Assembly (NCBI RefSeq): GCF_003316875.1
Contig: NZ_QMIL01000001.1
Span: forward strand, 62,001 to 126,000
Source of the DNA: Aliidiomarina celeris
GTDB taxonomy: Bacteria; Pseudomonadota; Gammaproteobacteria; Enterobacterales; Alteromonadaceae
Reading direction: 5' to 3'
Length of the DNA: 64,000 nucleotides
In this document: positions 45,352 through 54,094 of the stretch, piece after piece
Position numbering within the stretch: position 1 is the first letter of the stretch
Layout: every line of letters begins with the position of its first letter
Program-made: the position numbers and the translations under genes
Notes under the pieces: model-generated
What the model was told of the DNA's origin: nothing
Database searches by the model: none
Seen by the model: the letters and a program-made list of their open reading frames with translations, nothing else

Positions 45352-46767
45352 ATGAGTGCATTAATTTGGTACCGCCAAGATTTGCGGGTGCAAGACAATT
45401 TGGCAGTGGCACATGCTTGGCAAAATCATGAATGCGTACACGCCGTTGTAGCCATTACGGAAGTGCAATGGCAACGCCATGACTGGGCACCGATCAAGCG
45501 TGATCTTTACGAACGTCGGCTGAATGCACTTGCAGCAGAATTGGGCGCGTTAGGGGTAATATTGCATACTGTTGTTTGCGATACCGACAAGCAGCTACCG
45601 GCAGCATTATTGGCGCTCGCGCAAGAGCTGCACGTGGACGCGCTCTATTTCAATCGTGAATACCCGCTTAACGAAAAGCGTCGCGACAACGCGGTAGCCG
45701 CTTGGTTTGAGCAACACGGTAAGGCCGTTCATAAATTTGACGATTTGGTGGTGGTTGCGCCTGAACGTATTCAAACGGGTAGCGGCAGTTACTATAAAAA
45801 ATTCACACCTTTTTATAAAACTTGGTTAAAGGTTGTTGCTGAGCAGGGTGTTTCTGCCCCAGAAAATCTAAAACCAAAGGGCGAACCGCTGGAGCCAACG
45901 CCAATTACCCTCTCTGGCGATAAACGCGACAGCTCAGCTTATGGTGCTGATACCAGCGACCTACAACAGCGTATGCAACGCTTTATTCACGAGCGTGTTC
46001 ATCACTATAGTAGCGCCCGCGACCTACCAGCAAAGCCCGGAACGTCTTTACTTTCACCATATCTAGAGAATGGCGGATTGGGCGTACGCACGCTGTTGCG
46101 CGGGCTTGCTGAACAAGCGCCAGACTTCCCCTTTGGGCTGGGCAAGGGCGCCGACACCTGGTTGTCGGAACTCGCGTGGCGCGACTTTTACCAACATTTA
46201 ATGTGGCATGTGCCGCGGTTGAGTTATGGCAAAGCGTTCATTACCGAGACCGAACAATTTCCTTGGCAACAAAACGATGCGCATTTTCAGGCGTGGGCGA
46301 GTGGCAAAACTGGTTTTCCTATTGTTGACGCGGGTATGCGTCAACTTGCTGCCGAAGGCTGGATGCACAACCGTGTGCGTATGATTGTAGCGAGTTTCTT
46401 TGTTAAAGATCTGCAGCTTGATTGGCGGTTGGGAGAGCGGTTTTTTATGCAAAATTTAGTGGACGGCAGTTTTGCGGCGAATAATGGTGGTTGGCAGTGG
46501 AGTGCGTCTACCGGCACTGATGCAGTTCCCTATTTTAGAGTATTTAATCCGGAGCGCCAAAGTGCAAAATTTGATCCCTCGGGCGAATACATTCGTAGAT
46601 GGGTAAAAGAATTACAGCAAGTTCCAGTGAAGGAAATTCATGCGCCACATCGTTGGCTTCGTCAATATGACCGTAGCAACAACTATCCAGCTCCGATTGT
46701 GGATCACAGCGAAATGCGTGAGCAGTTTATTGAAACATTTAAGAAGGTAAAAAATGGCTCAATCTAA
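45352..46767 (+). CDS. phrB: Deoxyribodipyrimidine photolyase (class I CPD photolyase)
   Basis: 471 residues. Light-driven repair of cyclobutane pyrimidine dimers using FADH and an antenna pigment. N-terminal antenna domain LIWYRQDLRVQDN, FAD-binding part with TSLLSPYLENGGLGVRT, then the signature WLSELAWRDFYQH, GFPIVDAGMRQL and NNGGWQWSASTGTDAVPYFR. These fit class I CPD photolyases rather than cryptochrome-DASH. Overlaps the following NTF2-like gene by 14 bases. Photolyase is part of the RpoE-ChrR regulon in other bacteria, which fits the neighbouring sigma genes. Confidence 0.95.
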   Translation: MSALIWYRQDLRVQDNLAVAHAWQNHECVHAVVAITEVQWQRHDWAPIKRDLYERRLNALAAELGALGVILHTVVCDTDKQLPAALLALAQELHVDALYFNREYPLNEKRRDNAVAAWFEQHGKAVHKFDDLVVVAPERIQTGSGSYYKKFTPFYKTWLKVVAEQGVSAPENLKPKGEPLEPTPITLSGDKRDSSAYGADTSDLQQRMQRFIHERVHHYSSARDLPAKPGTSLLSPYLENGGLGVRTLLRGLAEQAPDFPFGLGKGADTWLSELAWRDFYQHLMWHVPRLSYGKAFITETEQFPWQQNDAHFQAWASGKTGFPIVDAGMRQLAAEGWMHNRVRMIVASFFVKDLQLDWRLGERFFMQNLVDGSFAANNGGWQWSASTGTDAVPYFRVFNPERQSAKFDPSGEYIRRWVKELQQVPVKEIHAPHRWLRQYDRSNNYPAPIVDHSEMREQFIETFKKVKNGSI

Positions 46768-47194
46768 GCACGTACAGCGGCTTCAAGACTTCTACGCGCA
46801 CTTTTCCTTGGACAAGTTGGCGCAACTTGGCGAGATTTATGCGCCGTCAATTCAGTTTGAAGATCCGATTGAAAAAGTCGAAGGTATAAAAGAGCTTAGT
46901 GACTACTTTCGCCATGGTTTAGGCAATGCCCAGTCGTGTTCTTTCCATTTTGAGCATGTACTCGAGGGTACTGAAAGCACATTTTTGGTGTGGACCATGG
47001 AGTTGTCGCACACTGCTATTAATAAAGGAAAAATGATTAGGGTGCCAGGAACCAGCTACATTCAGTTCGATCCTGATTCAGGCCTGATCACCCACCATCG
47101 CGACTTTTACGACTTAGGGGCCATGGTGTATGAACACCTTCCTGTTATTGGTTTTTTAATTCACCAAGTTAGAAAGCGACTGGAGTATAAATGA
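46754..47194 (+). CDS. NTF2-like (SnoaL-type) protein
   Basis: 146 residues of the cone-shaped NTF2 fold: an N-terminal helix pair (RLQDFYAHFSLDKL), IYAPSIQFEDPI, then strands with SYIQFDPDSGLITHHRDFYDLG. Small proteins of this type occur between phrB and the SDR gene in many marine gammaproteobacteria. Its ligand or reaction is unknown. Both ends overlap neighbours (14 bases with phrB, 4 with the SDR gene). Confidence 0.85.
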   Translation: MAQSKHVQRLQDFYAHFSLDKLAQLGEIYAPSIQFEDPIEKVEGIKELSDYFRHGLGNAQSCSFHFEHVLEGTESTFLVWTMELSHTAINKGKMIRVPGTSYIQFDPDSGLITHHRDFYDLGAMVYEHLPVIGFLIHQVRKRLEYK

Positions 47195-47928
47195 ATATCT
47201 TAATTACAGGCGCTACCTCGGGTATAGGTCGTCAACTGGTTTTGGATTACAGTAAAAGCGGGCACCGGGTTTATGCGTGCGGCCGGTCACCCGACAAACT
47301 TGAAGCTTTGAAGAAAGACTGCGGTGAGGCAGAAGAGTACGTGCAATTGCTGCAATTTGACGTGACTGATCGCGAGGCGGTTCGCACCACCCTTGGTTCG
47401 CTTGAGCAGGTGGACCTCGTGATATTGAACGCGGGCGTTTGTGAGTACGTGAACGAACTCAGCGACTTTGAAAGCGAGCTGTTTGAACGTGTGTTTGCGG
47501 CCAACTACTTTGGTGTAGTGAATTGTGTAGACGCATTGCTCCCGAAGTTGGGTGCGGGTTCACGATTAGCGATTGTAGACAGTATGGCGCGGTTAATGCC
47601 TTTTACCCGCGCAGAGGCATATGCCTCGAGCAAAGCGGCGGTACACTACTTAGGGAACAGTTTAAAAGTAGACTTAGCACCACATGGCATTGCCGTAACG
47701 ACCATATCACCGGGTTTTGTAGAAACGCCAATGACAGACGCAAATGACTTCGAAATGCCAATGAAAATAACAGTTGCTGATGCGTCGAAGGCAATTCAAA
47801 AAGGCCTAGCAAAGGGCAAGGCTCAAATTTATTTCCCCCGTGTTTTTGGTTGGATTTTACGGTTTATTCATAAGCTTCCGTTACGCTTGCAGATAGCTAT
47901 TTCCCGCCGAATGAAAAATGCTCAATAA
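47191..47928 (+). CDS. Short-chain dehydrogenase/reductase
   Basis: 245 residues, classical SDR: NAD(P)-binding TGATSGIG at residues 6-13, LNAGVCEY near 85, the serine in IVDSMARL and YASSKAA as the active-site Tyr-Lys pair, then ISPGFVETPM. Member of the conserved cluster with the FAD oxidoreductase, DUF1365 and Cfa, which in Rhodobacter belongs to the singlet-oxygen regulon. The substrate is unknown, possibly a lipid. The start overlaps the NTF2-like stop (ATGA). Confidence 0.92.
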   Translation: MNILITGATSGIGRQLVLDYSKSGHRVYACGRSPDKLEALKKDCGEAEEYVQLLQFDVTDREAVRTTLGSLEQVDLVILNAGVCEYVNELSDFESELFERVFAANYFGVVNCVDALLPKLGAGSRLAIVDSMARLMPFTRAEAYASSKAAVHYLGNSLKVDLAPHGIAVTTISPGFVETPMTDANDFEMPMKITVADASKAIQKGLAKGKAQIYFPRVFGWILRFIHKLPLRLQIAISRRMKNAQ

Positions 47929-47938
47929 AGGACCTCGT

Positions 47939-49246
47939 ATGCGAATTGCAATTATCGGCACAGGTGTTGCCGGACTTACTGCTGCTCATTTGTTACACAA
48001 AGACCACGACATTACCGTATTTGAAAAGAATGCAAAAATAGGCGGACACACAGCCACTGTAGACGTAGAAGTTGACGGCGAACAGTATGCAATAGACACG
48101 GGCTTTATTGTTTTTAATGACCATACCTATCCGCTGTTTCGCGCACTCATGCGTAGCTTGGGAGTACGGTGGAAAGACACGGAAATGAGCTTTAGTGTGC
48201 AAAATCCAACGACAGGTTTGGAATACAACGGGCATAACTTAAACACCTTATTTGCTCAGCGCCGGAATGTATTGAAACCTTCTTTTTATTCGTTTTTGAA
48301 TGAAATAGTAACCTTCAATAAAGCGGCAAAAGCGGCACTCGAGAATGCCGAAATCGATGTGGACAACACCACCTTGGAGGCTTTTGTTGAGCAACTGGGG
48401 TTGAGTGCCCAGTTCCGCTTTAATTATTTGTTTCCTATGTGCGCCGCCATTTGGTCTGCTAGTTTAAAAGAGGCCTCGCAATTTCCCTTGGGTTTCTTTT
48501 TACGATTTTTCATGAATCATGGCTTGTTAAATATTAAAGACAGACCACAGTGGGCGGTCATCGAGGGCGGTTCGCGTAGTTACCTTGGCCCACTCACGGC
48601 AGGTTTTACGGATAAAATTAATACAAGCGCAGACATAACCGGTGTGCGGCGGACCGAAAATGGTGTGGTGATTCGCTTCAACAACAGCAACCCAGAGCTA
48701 TTGTTTGATGAGATTATTTTTGCTTGCCACAGTGACGAAGCGTTGGCATTGCTTGACGACGCCACTACCGCGGAGCAAGAGGTTTTAGGTGGTATACCCT
48801 ACCAAGCCAACGATGTTGTGCTGCACACGGATATTAACCAGTTACCAAAACGCAGAAGAGCATGGGCGAGCTGGAATTACTTGCTACCAGAGCAGCAAAA
48901 TGGTGAAACACGGCCCGCAACGGTGACCTACAACATGAATATACTGCAAGGGTTAACGGTAAAACCGACATTTTGTGTCACACTGAATAACTCAGCGGCG
49001 ATTGATAAAAACAAAATTTTACGTAGCTTTGTTTATCATCACCCGGTTTATTCACTGAGTTCCTTTGCGGCGCGTAAGCGTCGGAAAGATATCTGTGGGC
49101 AGAATAGAACCCATTTTTGTGGTGCCTATTGGTATAACGGCTTTCATGAAGACGGCGTGCGCAGTGCGAATGACCTTGCTGCGCGCTTTCAAGTGGCGGC
49201 AATTGCACCACAACCTAACGACGGCGTAATGCATGAGCACGAATAG
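47939..49246 (+). CDS. FAD-dependent oxidoreductase (amine oxidase-like)
   Basis: 435 residues from the ATG at 47939, with AAAGGA before it. N-terminal dinucleotide fold MRIAIIGTGVAGLTAAH and the acid FEKNAKIGGHT; C-terminal NDGVMHEHE follows a CGAYWYNGFHEDGVRSA segment that is characteristic of the family next to Cfa and DUF1365. Related proteins are proposed to act on fatty acids or lipids in furan fatty acid formation in alphaproteobacteria; that is inference here. Overlaps DUF1365 by 14 bases. Confidence 0.88.
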   Translation: MRIAIIGTGVAGLTAAHLLHKDHDITVFEKNAKIGGHTATVDVEVDGEQYAIDTGFIVFNDHTYPLFRALMRSLGVRWKDTEMSFSVQNPTTGLEYNGHNLNTLFAQRRNVLKPSFYSFLNEIVTFNKAAKAALENAEIDVDNTTLEAFVEQLGLSAQFRFNYLFPMCAAIWSASLKEASQFPLGFFLRFFMNHGLLNIKDRPQWAVIEGGSRSYLGPLTAGFTDKINTSADITGVRRTENGVVIRFNNSNPELLFDEIIFACHSDEALALLDDATTAEQEVLGGIPYQANDVVLHTDINQLPKRRRAWASWNYLLPEQQNGETRPATVTYNMNILQGLTVKPTFCVTLNNSAAIDKNKILRSFVYHHPVYSLSSFAARKRRKDICGQNRTHFCGAYWYNGFHEDGVRSANDLAARFQVAAIAPQPNDGVMHEHE

Positions 49247-50000
49247 ATTAGACAGCGGTGTTTATTGGGGGGTAGTTCGCCATCGGCGCTATGTTCCCAA
49301 AGTGCACCGTTTTCAATACAAATTGACGCAATGGTGTTTGGCGCTCGATGAATTGGCCGAGGTTCAACAACAAAGCCGTTGGTTAAGTACCGAACAGAAC
49401 AAGAGAGCACTGTTGCATTTTAAGCCGACCGATTACCTGCGCGATTATTACCAACCTTCGCAAGAAAAATTGCAAGACGCGGTGTTGCGTAAGATGTCGG
49501 AATTGCATGGCGAAACGCTTACCGGGCGTGTGTTTTTTCTCGGAAATATTCGAACCTTTGGTGTTTTTTTTAGCCCATTGAATTGTTATTTCTTGCAGAC
49601 TGCCGCTGGCGAGTTCAGCCACATGCTTGCGGAAGTGAGTAATACACCGTGGAATGAGCGTTACTATTATTTAGTAGATCTCAATAATCAAAAAGAAAGT
49701 GAGAAACGTTTTCATGTATCGCCCTTTAACCCACTCGAAATGACGTATCACTGGCGTTTAAAGGCACCTACTGAGCGTGCACTTGTACATATTGCGGCTC
49801 ACCGTGAGCAGCTTGAGTTCGACGCGACCATGACCTTAGAACGCAGAGCGTTAAACCGAAAGGAAATTTCTCGCGTATTACGTATACATCCGCTCATGAC
49901 AACGAAGATTGTGATGGGTATTTATTGGCAAGCACTTAAACTCTTTATAAAAAAGGTGCCGTTTTACGGTCACAAAAAGGCGCAGCCAAACAACAACTAG
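49233..50000 (+). CDS. DUF1365 family protein
   Basis: 255 residues. Family features include SGVYWGVVRHRRYVPKVHRF at the start (read as SGVYWGVVRHRR and YVPKVHRF), RVFFLGNIRTFGVFFSPLNCYF and HVSPFNPLEMTYHW. The family sits between an FAD oxidoreductase and a cyclopropane synthase in many genomes, as here; its reaction is not established. No signal peptide. The start lies in the end of the upstream gene. Confidence 0.9.
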   Translation: MSTNRLDSGVYWGVVRHRRYVPKVHRFQYKLTQWCLALDELAEVQQQSRWLSTEQNKRALLHFKPTDYLRDYYQPSQEKLQDAVLRKMSELHGETLTGRVFFLGNIRTFGVFFSPLNCYFLQTAAGEFSHMLAEVSNTPWNERYYYLVDLNNQKESEKRFHVSPFNPLEMTYHWRLKAPTERALVHIAAHREQLEFDATMTLERRALNRKEISRVLRIHPLMTTKIVMGIYWQALKLFIKKVPFYGHKKAQPNNN

Positions 50001-50009
50001 GAATAAAGT

Positions 50010-51287
50010 ATGACTCGTATGCCGCAAACAGACACAGTGGTCCAAGCGAATAGCAACGCAAGTTTAATGGAACGCAGTGCACGAAAAGTATTATTTCGTA
50101 TTTTGTCGCACTTAAAAGTAGGGCAGCTCACCATTGTCGAAAATGGTGAGGTAATGGGGGTTTTCGGCAGTGCAAATAGCCAACCGCAGGCGCGGATTGA
50201 AGTGCATAACGCTCGTACTTATACCCGTTTTTTAACGCAAGGCGACATTGGTGCTGGTGAGGCCTTTATTGATAGTGACTGGACCAGCTCGGACGTAACC
50301 CAAGTTATTCGGTTGTTTGCTGCTAACTTGCATGCGCTCGATAGCTTAGAGCGTAAAGTAGGGTGGATGAGTTGGCCCTTGCGAATGATTGGTCATATTC
50401 GACGTCGGAACAGCAAGCGCAAAGCAAAAGAAAATATAGCTGCGCATTACGATTTAGGGAACGAACTGTATACACGTTTTCTCGATCAGCGTTTGCAATA
50501 CTCGAGCGCAGTGTACCCGGCTCAAGAGGCAACGCTAGAAGAAGCGCAAACCTATAAATTATTTCGCTTGTGCGAAATGTTAGAGCTTAACGAAAACGAT
50601 CAACTGGTAGAAATTGGTACCGGTTGGGGCGGCTTGGCTATTTATGCGGCGCAGAATTACGGTTGCCATGTCACCACGACCACTATTTCTGAAGAGCAGT
50701 ATGCTTACGCCAAAGCGCGTATAGAAGCCTTAGGGTTGACCGACAAAATAACCTTATTGAAAGAAGACTATCGCGATTTAACCGGCACCTACGACAAGCT
50801 CGTGTCGGTGGAAATGATTGAAGCTGTGGGCGCGGAGTATTTGCCAGAGTTCTTCCGCAAATGTTCCAGCTTACTGAAGCCTGATGGGCGTATGGTGCTG
50901 CAGTCGATAACTATTGCCGACCAACGTTTGAAAGCTTACAACCGTAACGTTGATTTTATCCAAAAGCACATTTTCCCAGGTGGCTATTTGCCGTCAATGG
51001 AGCTGCTGGCAAAGATGTATCGCAAATACACCGACATGAATATTCGCTTAGTTGACGACATTGGTTTGCATTACGCGGACACTTTAAAAGACTGGCGTGT
51101 GAACTTTAACCAAAAATTGAACGAACTAGAAGCCTTCGGTTACGACGATCGTTTTTCTCGGTTATGGAATTATTACCTGTGCTATTGCGAAGGCGGATTC
51201 CGTGAACGCACCGTGAGTGCTGTACAACTAATGGCGACAAAATCACAATGCAAAGTCTCCTTAAAAGGGTGTCCTTACAACGCCTAG
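50010..51287 (+). CDS. cfa: Cyclopropane-fatty-acid synthase family methyltransferase
   Basis: 425 residues. SAM-dependent enzymes of this family add a methylene group to double bonds of membrane lipid acyl chains. Seen are AHYDLGNELYTRFLD, the SAM motif LVEIGTGWGGLAIYAA, SVEMIEAVG and the C-terminal CYCEGGFRER. AGGAATAAAG precedes the ATG. In the RpoE-ChrR cluster Cfa homologues help to protect membranes from oxidation. The last 40 bases overlap the next gene. Confidence 0.93.
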   Translation: MTRMPQTDTVVQANSNASLMERSARKVLFRILSHLKVGQLTIVENGEVMGVFGSANSQPQARIEVHNARTYTRFLTQGDIGAGEAFIDSDWTSSDVTQVIRLFAANLHALDSLERKVGWMSWPLRMIGHIRRRNSKRKAKENIAAHYDLGNELYTRFLDQRLQYSSAVYPAQEATLEEAQTYKLFRLCEMLELNENDQLVEIGTGWGGLAIYAAQNYGCHVTTTTISEEQYAYAKARIEALGLTDKITLLKEDYRDLTGTYDKLVSVEMIEAVGAEYLPEFFRKCSSLLKPDGRMVLQSITIADQRLKAYNRNVDFIQKHIFPGGYLPSMELLAKMYRKYTDMNIRLVDDIGLHYADTLKDWRVNFNQKLNELEAFGYDDRFSRLWNYYLCYCEGGFRERTVSAVQLMATKSQCKVSLKGCPYNA

Positions 51288-51790
51288 TTCATATTGTAGT
51301 ATTCGACCTTGTATGGTTCGCAGCGGTAGCTGGGCGTGACCCGTGGTTGTGGGTAACCATTCCATTGATTGGCCTGATGTTCTTTGTGAACTGGAAGCCA
51401 TTGCTGCTGAAACGTAAGTCGTTGCTGCTCTTTGTGCTATTGGGCTTATTCGCAGAGTGGTTGGTGATTCAACTCGGTGTTTTGCGTTTTACGGGGACCG
51501 AGGGCTTGCCGGCATGGCTTATTTGGCTTTGGATCGGCTTCGCGGCGATGGCGTTTACCGCGATGGACTGGCTCGGCGGCCGTTACATTGTGTGTGCGCT
51601 GTTTGGCCTTATTTTTGGGCCCATCACTTACTTGGCCGGTGTGGGCTTCGGTGCCGCTGAAATGCTGACCAGCATGACATCATTGGTAATTGCCTACGCA
51701 CTGATGTGGGGTGGGTTAATGACGGTGTTCTGTTACTTAGCAGCACAGCATTCACGCGCGAACATGAACGAGCGCCAACCGGCTCCGTAG
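51248..51790 (+). CDS. DUF2878-like membrane protein
   Basis: 180 residues with about five to six hydrophobic helices and the early segment HIVVFDLVWFAAVAGRD, matching DUF2878 proteins of this cluster. Probably an inner-membrane protein of unknown function. The ATG at 51248 overlaps cfa by 40 bases; a GTG at 51269 would shorten the overlap and is an alternative start. Next to the exported chalcone isomerase-like gene. Confidence 0.82.
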   Translation: MQSLLKRVSLQRLVHIVVFDLVWFAAVAGRDPWLWVTIPLIGLMFFVNWKPLLLKRKSLLLFVLLGLFAEWLVIQLGVLRFTGTEGLPAWLIWLWIGFAAMAFTAMDWLGGRYIVCALFGLIFGPITYLAGVGFGAAEMLTSMTSLVIAYALMWGGLMTVFCYLAAQHSRANMNERQPAP

Positions 51791-51811
51791 ATGAAAATGT
51801 GAGGAGGAGTT

Positions 51812-52345
51812 ATGTTTACCAACAAATGTGCTTGGCTTGTAGCGTTTTTATTGGCGGCAACAGCATCTACTGAAGCCCACTCAGCGCAGTGTTTAGAGGC
51901 GATCGACTTACCGCAGAAAGTGGAGCGGGTGGGCGAAACGCGCTTACGCGTTATGTTCTTTAAAGTGTACGACGCCTTACTGGCGACTAACACGGGCGAT
52001 TTCCCCAATTACCAAACCTTAGCCCTCGAATTAAATTACTTACGCAATATCAAGGCTGACACTTTAGTCGACACCACTGCAGACGAATGGAAAAAGCAAG
52101 GTATCGAAGTAACAGCGGAACACGAGCAGTGGCTTACAACCTTGCGTTCTATTTGGCCCGACGTGCAAGAAGGCGACTGCTTAGTTGCGTTACACGAGCG
52201 CTCGCAAGGTTTGCGTTTTTATAATGCCAACGGTGAGTTAGGGATAATCGAGTCTGACACTTTCGCGGAAGACTTTCTCGCGATTTGGCTCGGGGAAAAG
52301 TCGAGCTTCGAGAAAAACCGCGATCAACTACTGGGAGTAGAGTGA
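51812..52345 (+). CDS. Exported chalcone isomerase-like protein
   Basis: 177 residues with a signal peptide (cleavage near AHSA, about residue 25). The core has VGETRLRVMFFKVYDALLAT and LALELNYLRNIKAD, typical of bacterial chalcone-isomerase-fold proteins. These are not true chalcone isomerases; a fatty-acid-binding role is suspected for the fold. GGAGGAG before the ATG is a strong ribosome binding site. The stop overlaps the next start (TGATG). Confidence 0.85.
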   Translation: MFTNKCAWLVAFLLAATASTEAHSAQCLEAIDLPQKVERVGETRLRVMFFKVYDALLATNTGDFPNYQTLALELNYLRNIKADTLVDTTADEWKKQGIEVTAEHEQWLTTLRSIWPDVQEGDCLVALHERSQGLRFYNANGELGIIESDTFAEDFLAIWLGEKSSFEKNRDQLLGVE

Positions 52346-52878
52346 TGAATACAGTTTGGAAAATGGCCGCAATTGGCTTTGGTTTGTTGTTCTTGAGTGG
52401 TTGTGCTGCGCATATCGATGATTATGCAGACAGCACACCCACGCTGAAGCTTGAAGAGTTCTTCAACGGGCCGTTAGTTGCCTACGGCATGGTACAGGAC
52501 CGTAGTGGTAAGGTTACCCAGCGCTTTGAAGTTGAAATGGTGGGTACTTGGGAAGGCAACGAAGGTGTTTTAGATGAACAATTCGTGTGGGACGACGGGC
52601 GCGAGCAAGAACGTATTTGGTATATCACCAAGGTTGGTGAAAATCGTTACAACGGCCGCGCCAGTGACGTGGAAGGTGTTGCTGAGGGCACAGTGCAAGG
52701 GCATGCATTGCACTGGGTTTATAAGCTTCAAGTACCGGTTGGAGAGCGCACCTTGAGTATTACCTTAGACGACTGGATGTACTTGCTCGACGAGCAGCGA
52801 TTGTTGAACAAAACTGAAATGCGTTACTTTGGTTTCCGTGTTGGAGAAATAACGCTTTATATTGAGAGAAAGCTCTAG
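52345..52878 (+). CDS. DUF3833 lipoprotein
   Basis: 177 residues from the ATG at 52345. The signal ends in the lipobox LSGC (cysteine about residue 20), so it is a lipoprotein. The mature part is a lipocalin-like beta barrel pattern with FFNGPLVAYGMVQDRSGKVTQRF and the late DDWMYLLDEQRLLNKTEM, known from DUF3833. It closes the conserved set in which several members may handle lipids. Probably anchored in the outer membrane. Confidence 0.88.
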   Translation: MNTVWKMAAIGFGLLFLSGCAAHIDDYADSTPTLKLEEFFNGPLVAYGMVQDRSGKVTQRFEVEMVGTWEGNEGVLDEQFVWDDGREQERIWYITKVGENRYNGRASDVEGVAEGTVQGHALHWVYKLQVPVGERTLSITLDDWMYLLDEQRLLNKTEMRYFGFRVGEITLYIERKL

Positions 52879-52935
52879 TTATTTTGCTTTAAGCCGATAG
52901 AATGGGTGTCTCTTCTTCGGCGAGGTTATGTTGTT

Positions 52936-53181
52936 ATGCATCCGCAGGTTACCTTTATTTACAATGACCCTGATTTTCTCGGGCAAACTATTTTTGTAAA
53001 AAGAGGCAAGCACCAAGGCAAGCTCGGTATTGTGAAGCGCGTGTTGAACAGCGAAACCTTTGAAGTGTCTGGCGGCGACTTTGGCGCTGAGGCGGTTCGC
53101 TTTCAGCGTAAAGAATTTTTAGTGTACCGCTACCGTAAACTGAAAATGCGTGCTGATAAACTCCGGCAGCACGCTAATTAA
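52936..53181 (+). CDS. Small basic hypothetical protein with KOW-like motif
   Basis: 81 residues from the ATG at 52936; a GTG at 52906 would add ten residues. GAGG lies 11 bases before the ATG. The segment IFVKRGKHQGKLGIVKRVL resembles the KOW motif of ribosomal proteins and NusG, which suggests RNA or protein binding. No closer family was recognised. It lies 57 bases after the DUF3833 gene and may be read with it. Confidence 0.6.
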   Translation: MHPQVTFIYNDPDFLGQTIFVKRGKHQGKLGIVKRVLNSETFEVSGGDFGAEAVRFQRKEFLVYRYRKLKMRADKLRQHAN

Positions 53182-53338
53182 TTGCTTTTCAATCTCGCTT
53201 TTTCCTATTGTAGGTGCCGCTAAAAGAGTCGCCTCTGTGATATTATCCAGCTGTATTCAACGCCAAGTCATTTTCTTGCCAGTGTGTGACCAAGGTCTGT
53301 AAACACCTGGCATTGCTGCTGGAAAACGTGGAGACCTT

Positions 53339-54094
53339 ATGCAGAGAGACGACTTACTTCACCAGCTCAATACATGGTTGCAACCTGAGCAAATCACAGA
53401 TTACTGCCCAAATGGCTTGCAAGTGGAAGGTGCATCCGAAGTAACAAAAATTGTAACGGGGGTAACCGCAAGCCAAGCTTTGATTGACCGTGCTATCGAG
53501 GAAAATGCCGACACGGTTATTGTTCATCATGGCTATTTTTGGAAGGGCGAGAGCCAAGCCATTGTCGGCATGAAGAAACGAAGAGTTGCGGCTTTATTAA
53601 AAGCCGAGATAAATTTGATCGCCTACCACCTGCCGCTCGACATCCATCCTGAGTTCGGCAATAACGCGCAGCTAGCAAAATTATTAGGAGCGATTGATAT
53701 ATCGCCGATTCCTTTTGTGTCACCCGTAGGAGTTTTAGTGCAGGCCACTTTGAGTGAGCGTCCATCTGGGTTTCAACTCGCTGAAAAAATAGAATCCGTG
53801 CTAAAGCGTAAGCTAATAGCAAGTGAAGTGAACGAGCAGCCCATTCACCGTATTGCCATTTGCACCGGTGGTGGCCAAGGGTTTATTGAGCAGGCTGCAC
53901 AAGCAGGCGTTCAAGCGTTTATTACTGGAGAGGTGTCGGAGCAAACTATTCATGTTGCACGGGAATGTGGCATTCAGTTTTTTGCGGCCGGGCACCACGC
54001 AACGGAGCGTTACGGTGTGAAAGCACTCGGAGAGAAAATTGCTGCGGAACTGAACTTACCGGTTCAATTTATAGATATAGACAATCCTGCATGA
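53339..54094 (+). CDS. Nif3-like dinuclear metal-center protein (YbgI family)
   Basis: 251 residues. Metal ligand motifs VHHGYFWKGE (about 60-70) and AGHHATERYGVKAL near the C-terminus, plus CPNGLQVEG at the start, define the Nif3/YbgI family, hexameric rings with two metal ions per subunit. Often annotated as GTP cyclohydrolase I type 2, but the cellular role is unsettled. The stop overlaps the cmoM start (ATGA). Confidence 0.92.
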   Translation: MQRDDLLHQLNTWLQPEQITDYCPNGLQVEGASEVTKIVTGVTASQALIDRAIEENADTVIVHHGYFWKGESQAIVGMKKRRVAALLKAEINLIAYHLPLDIHPEFGNNAQLAKLLGAIDISPIPFVSPVGVLVQATLSERPSGFQLAEKIESVLKRKLIASEVNEQPIHRIAICTGGGQGFIEQAAQAGVQAFITGEVSEQTIHVARECGIQFFAAGHHATERYGVKALGEKIAAELNLPVQFIDIDNPA

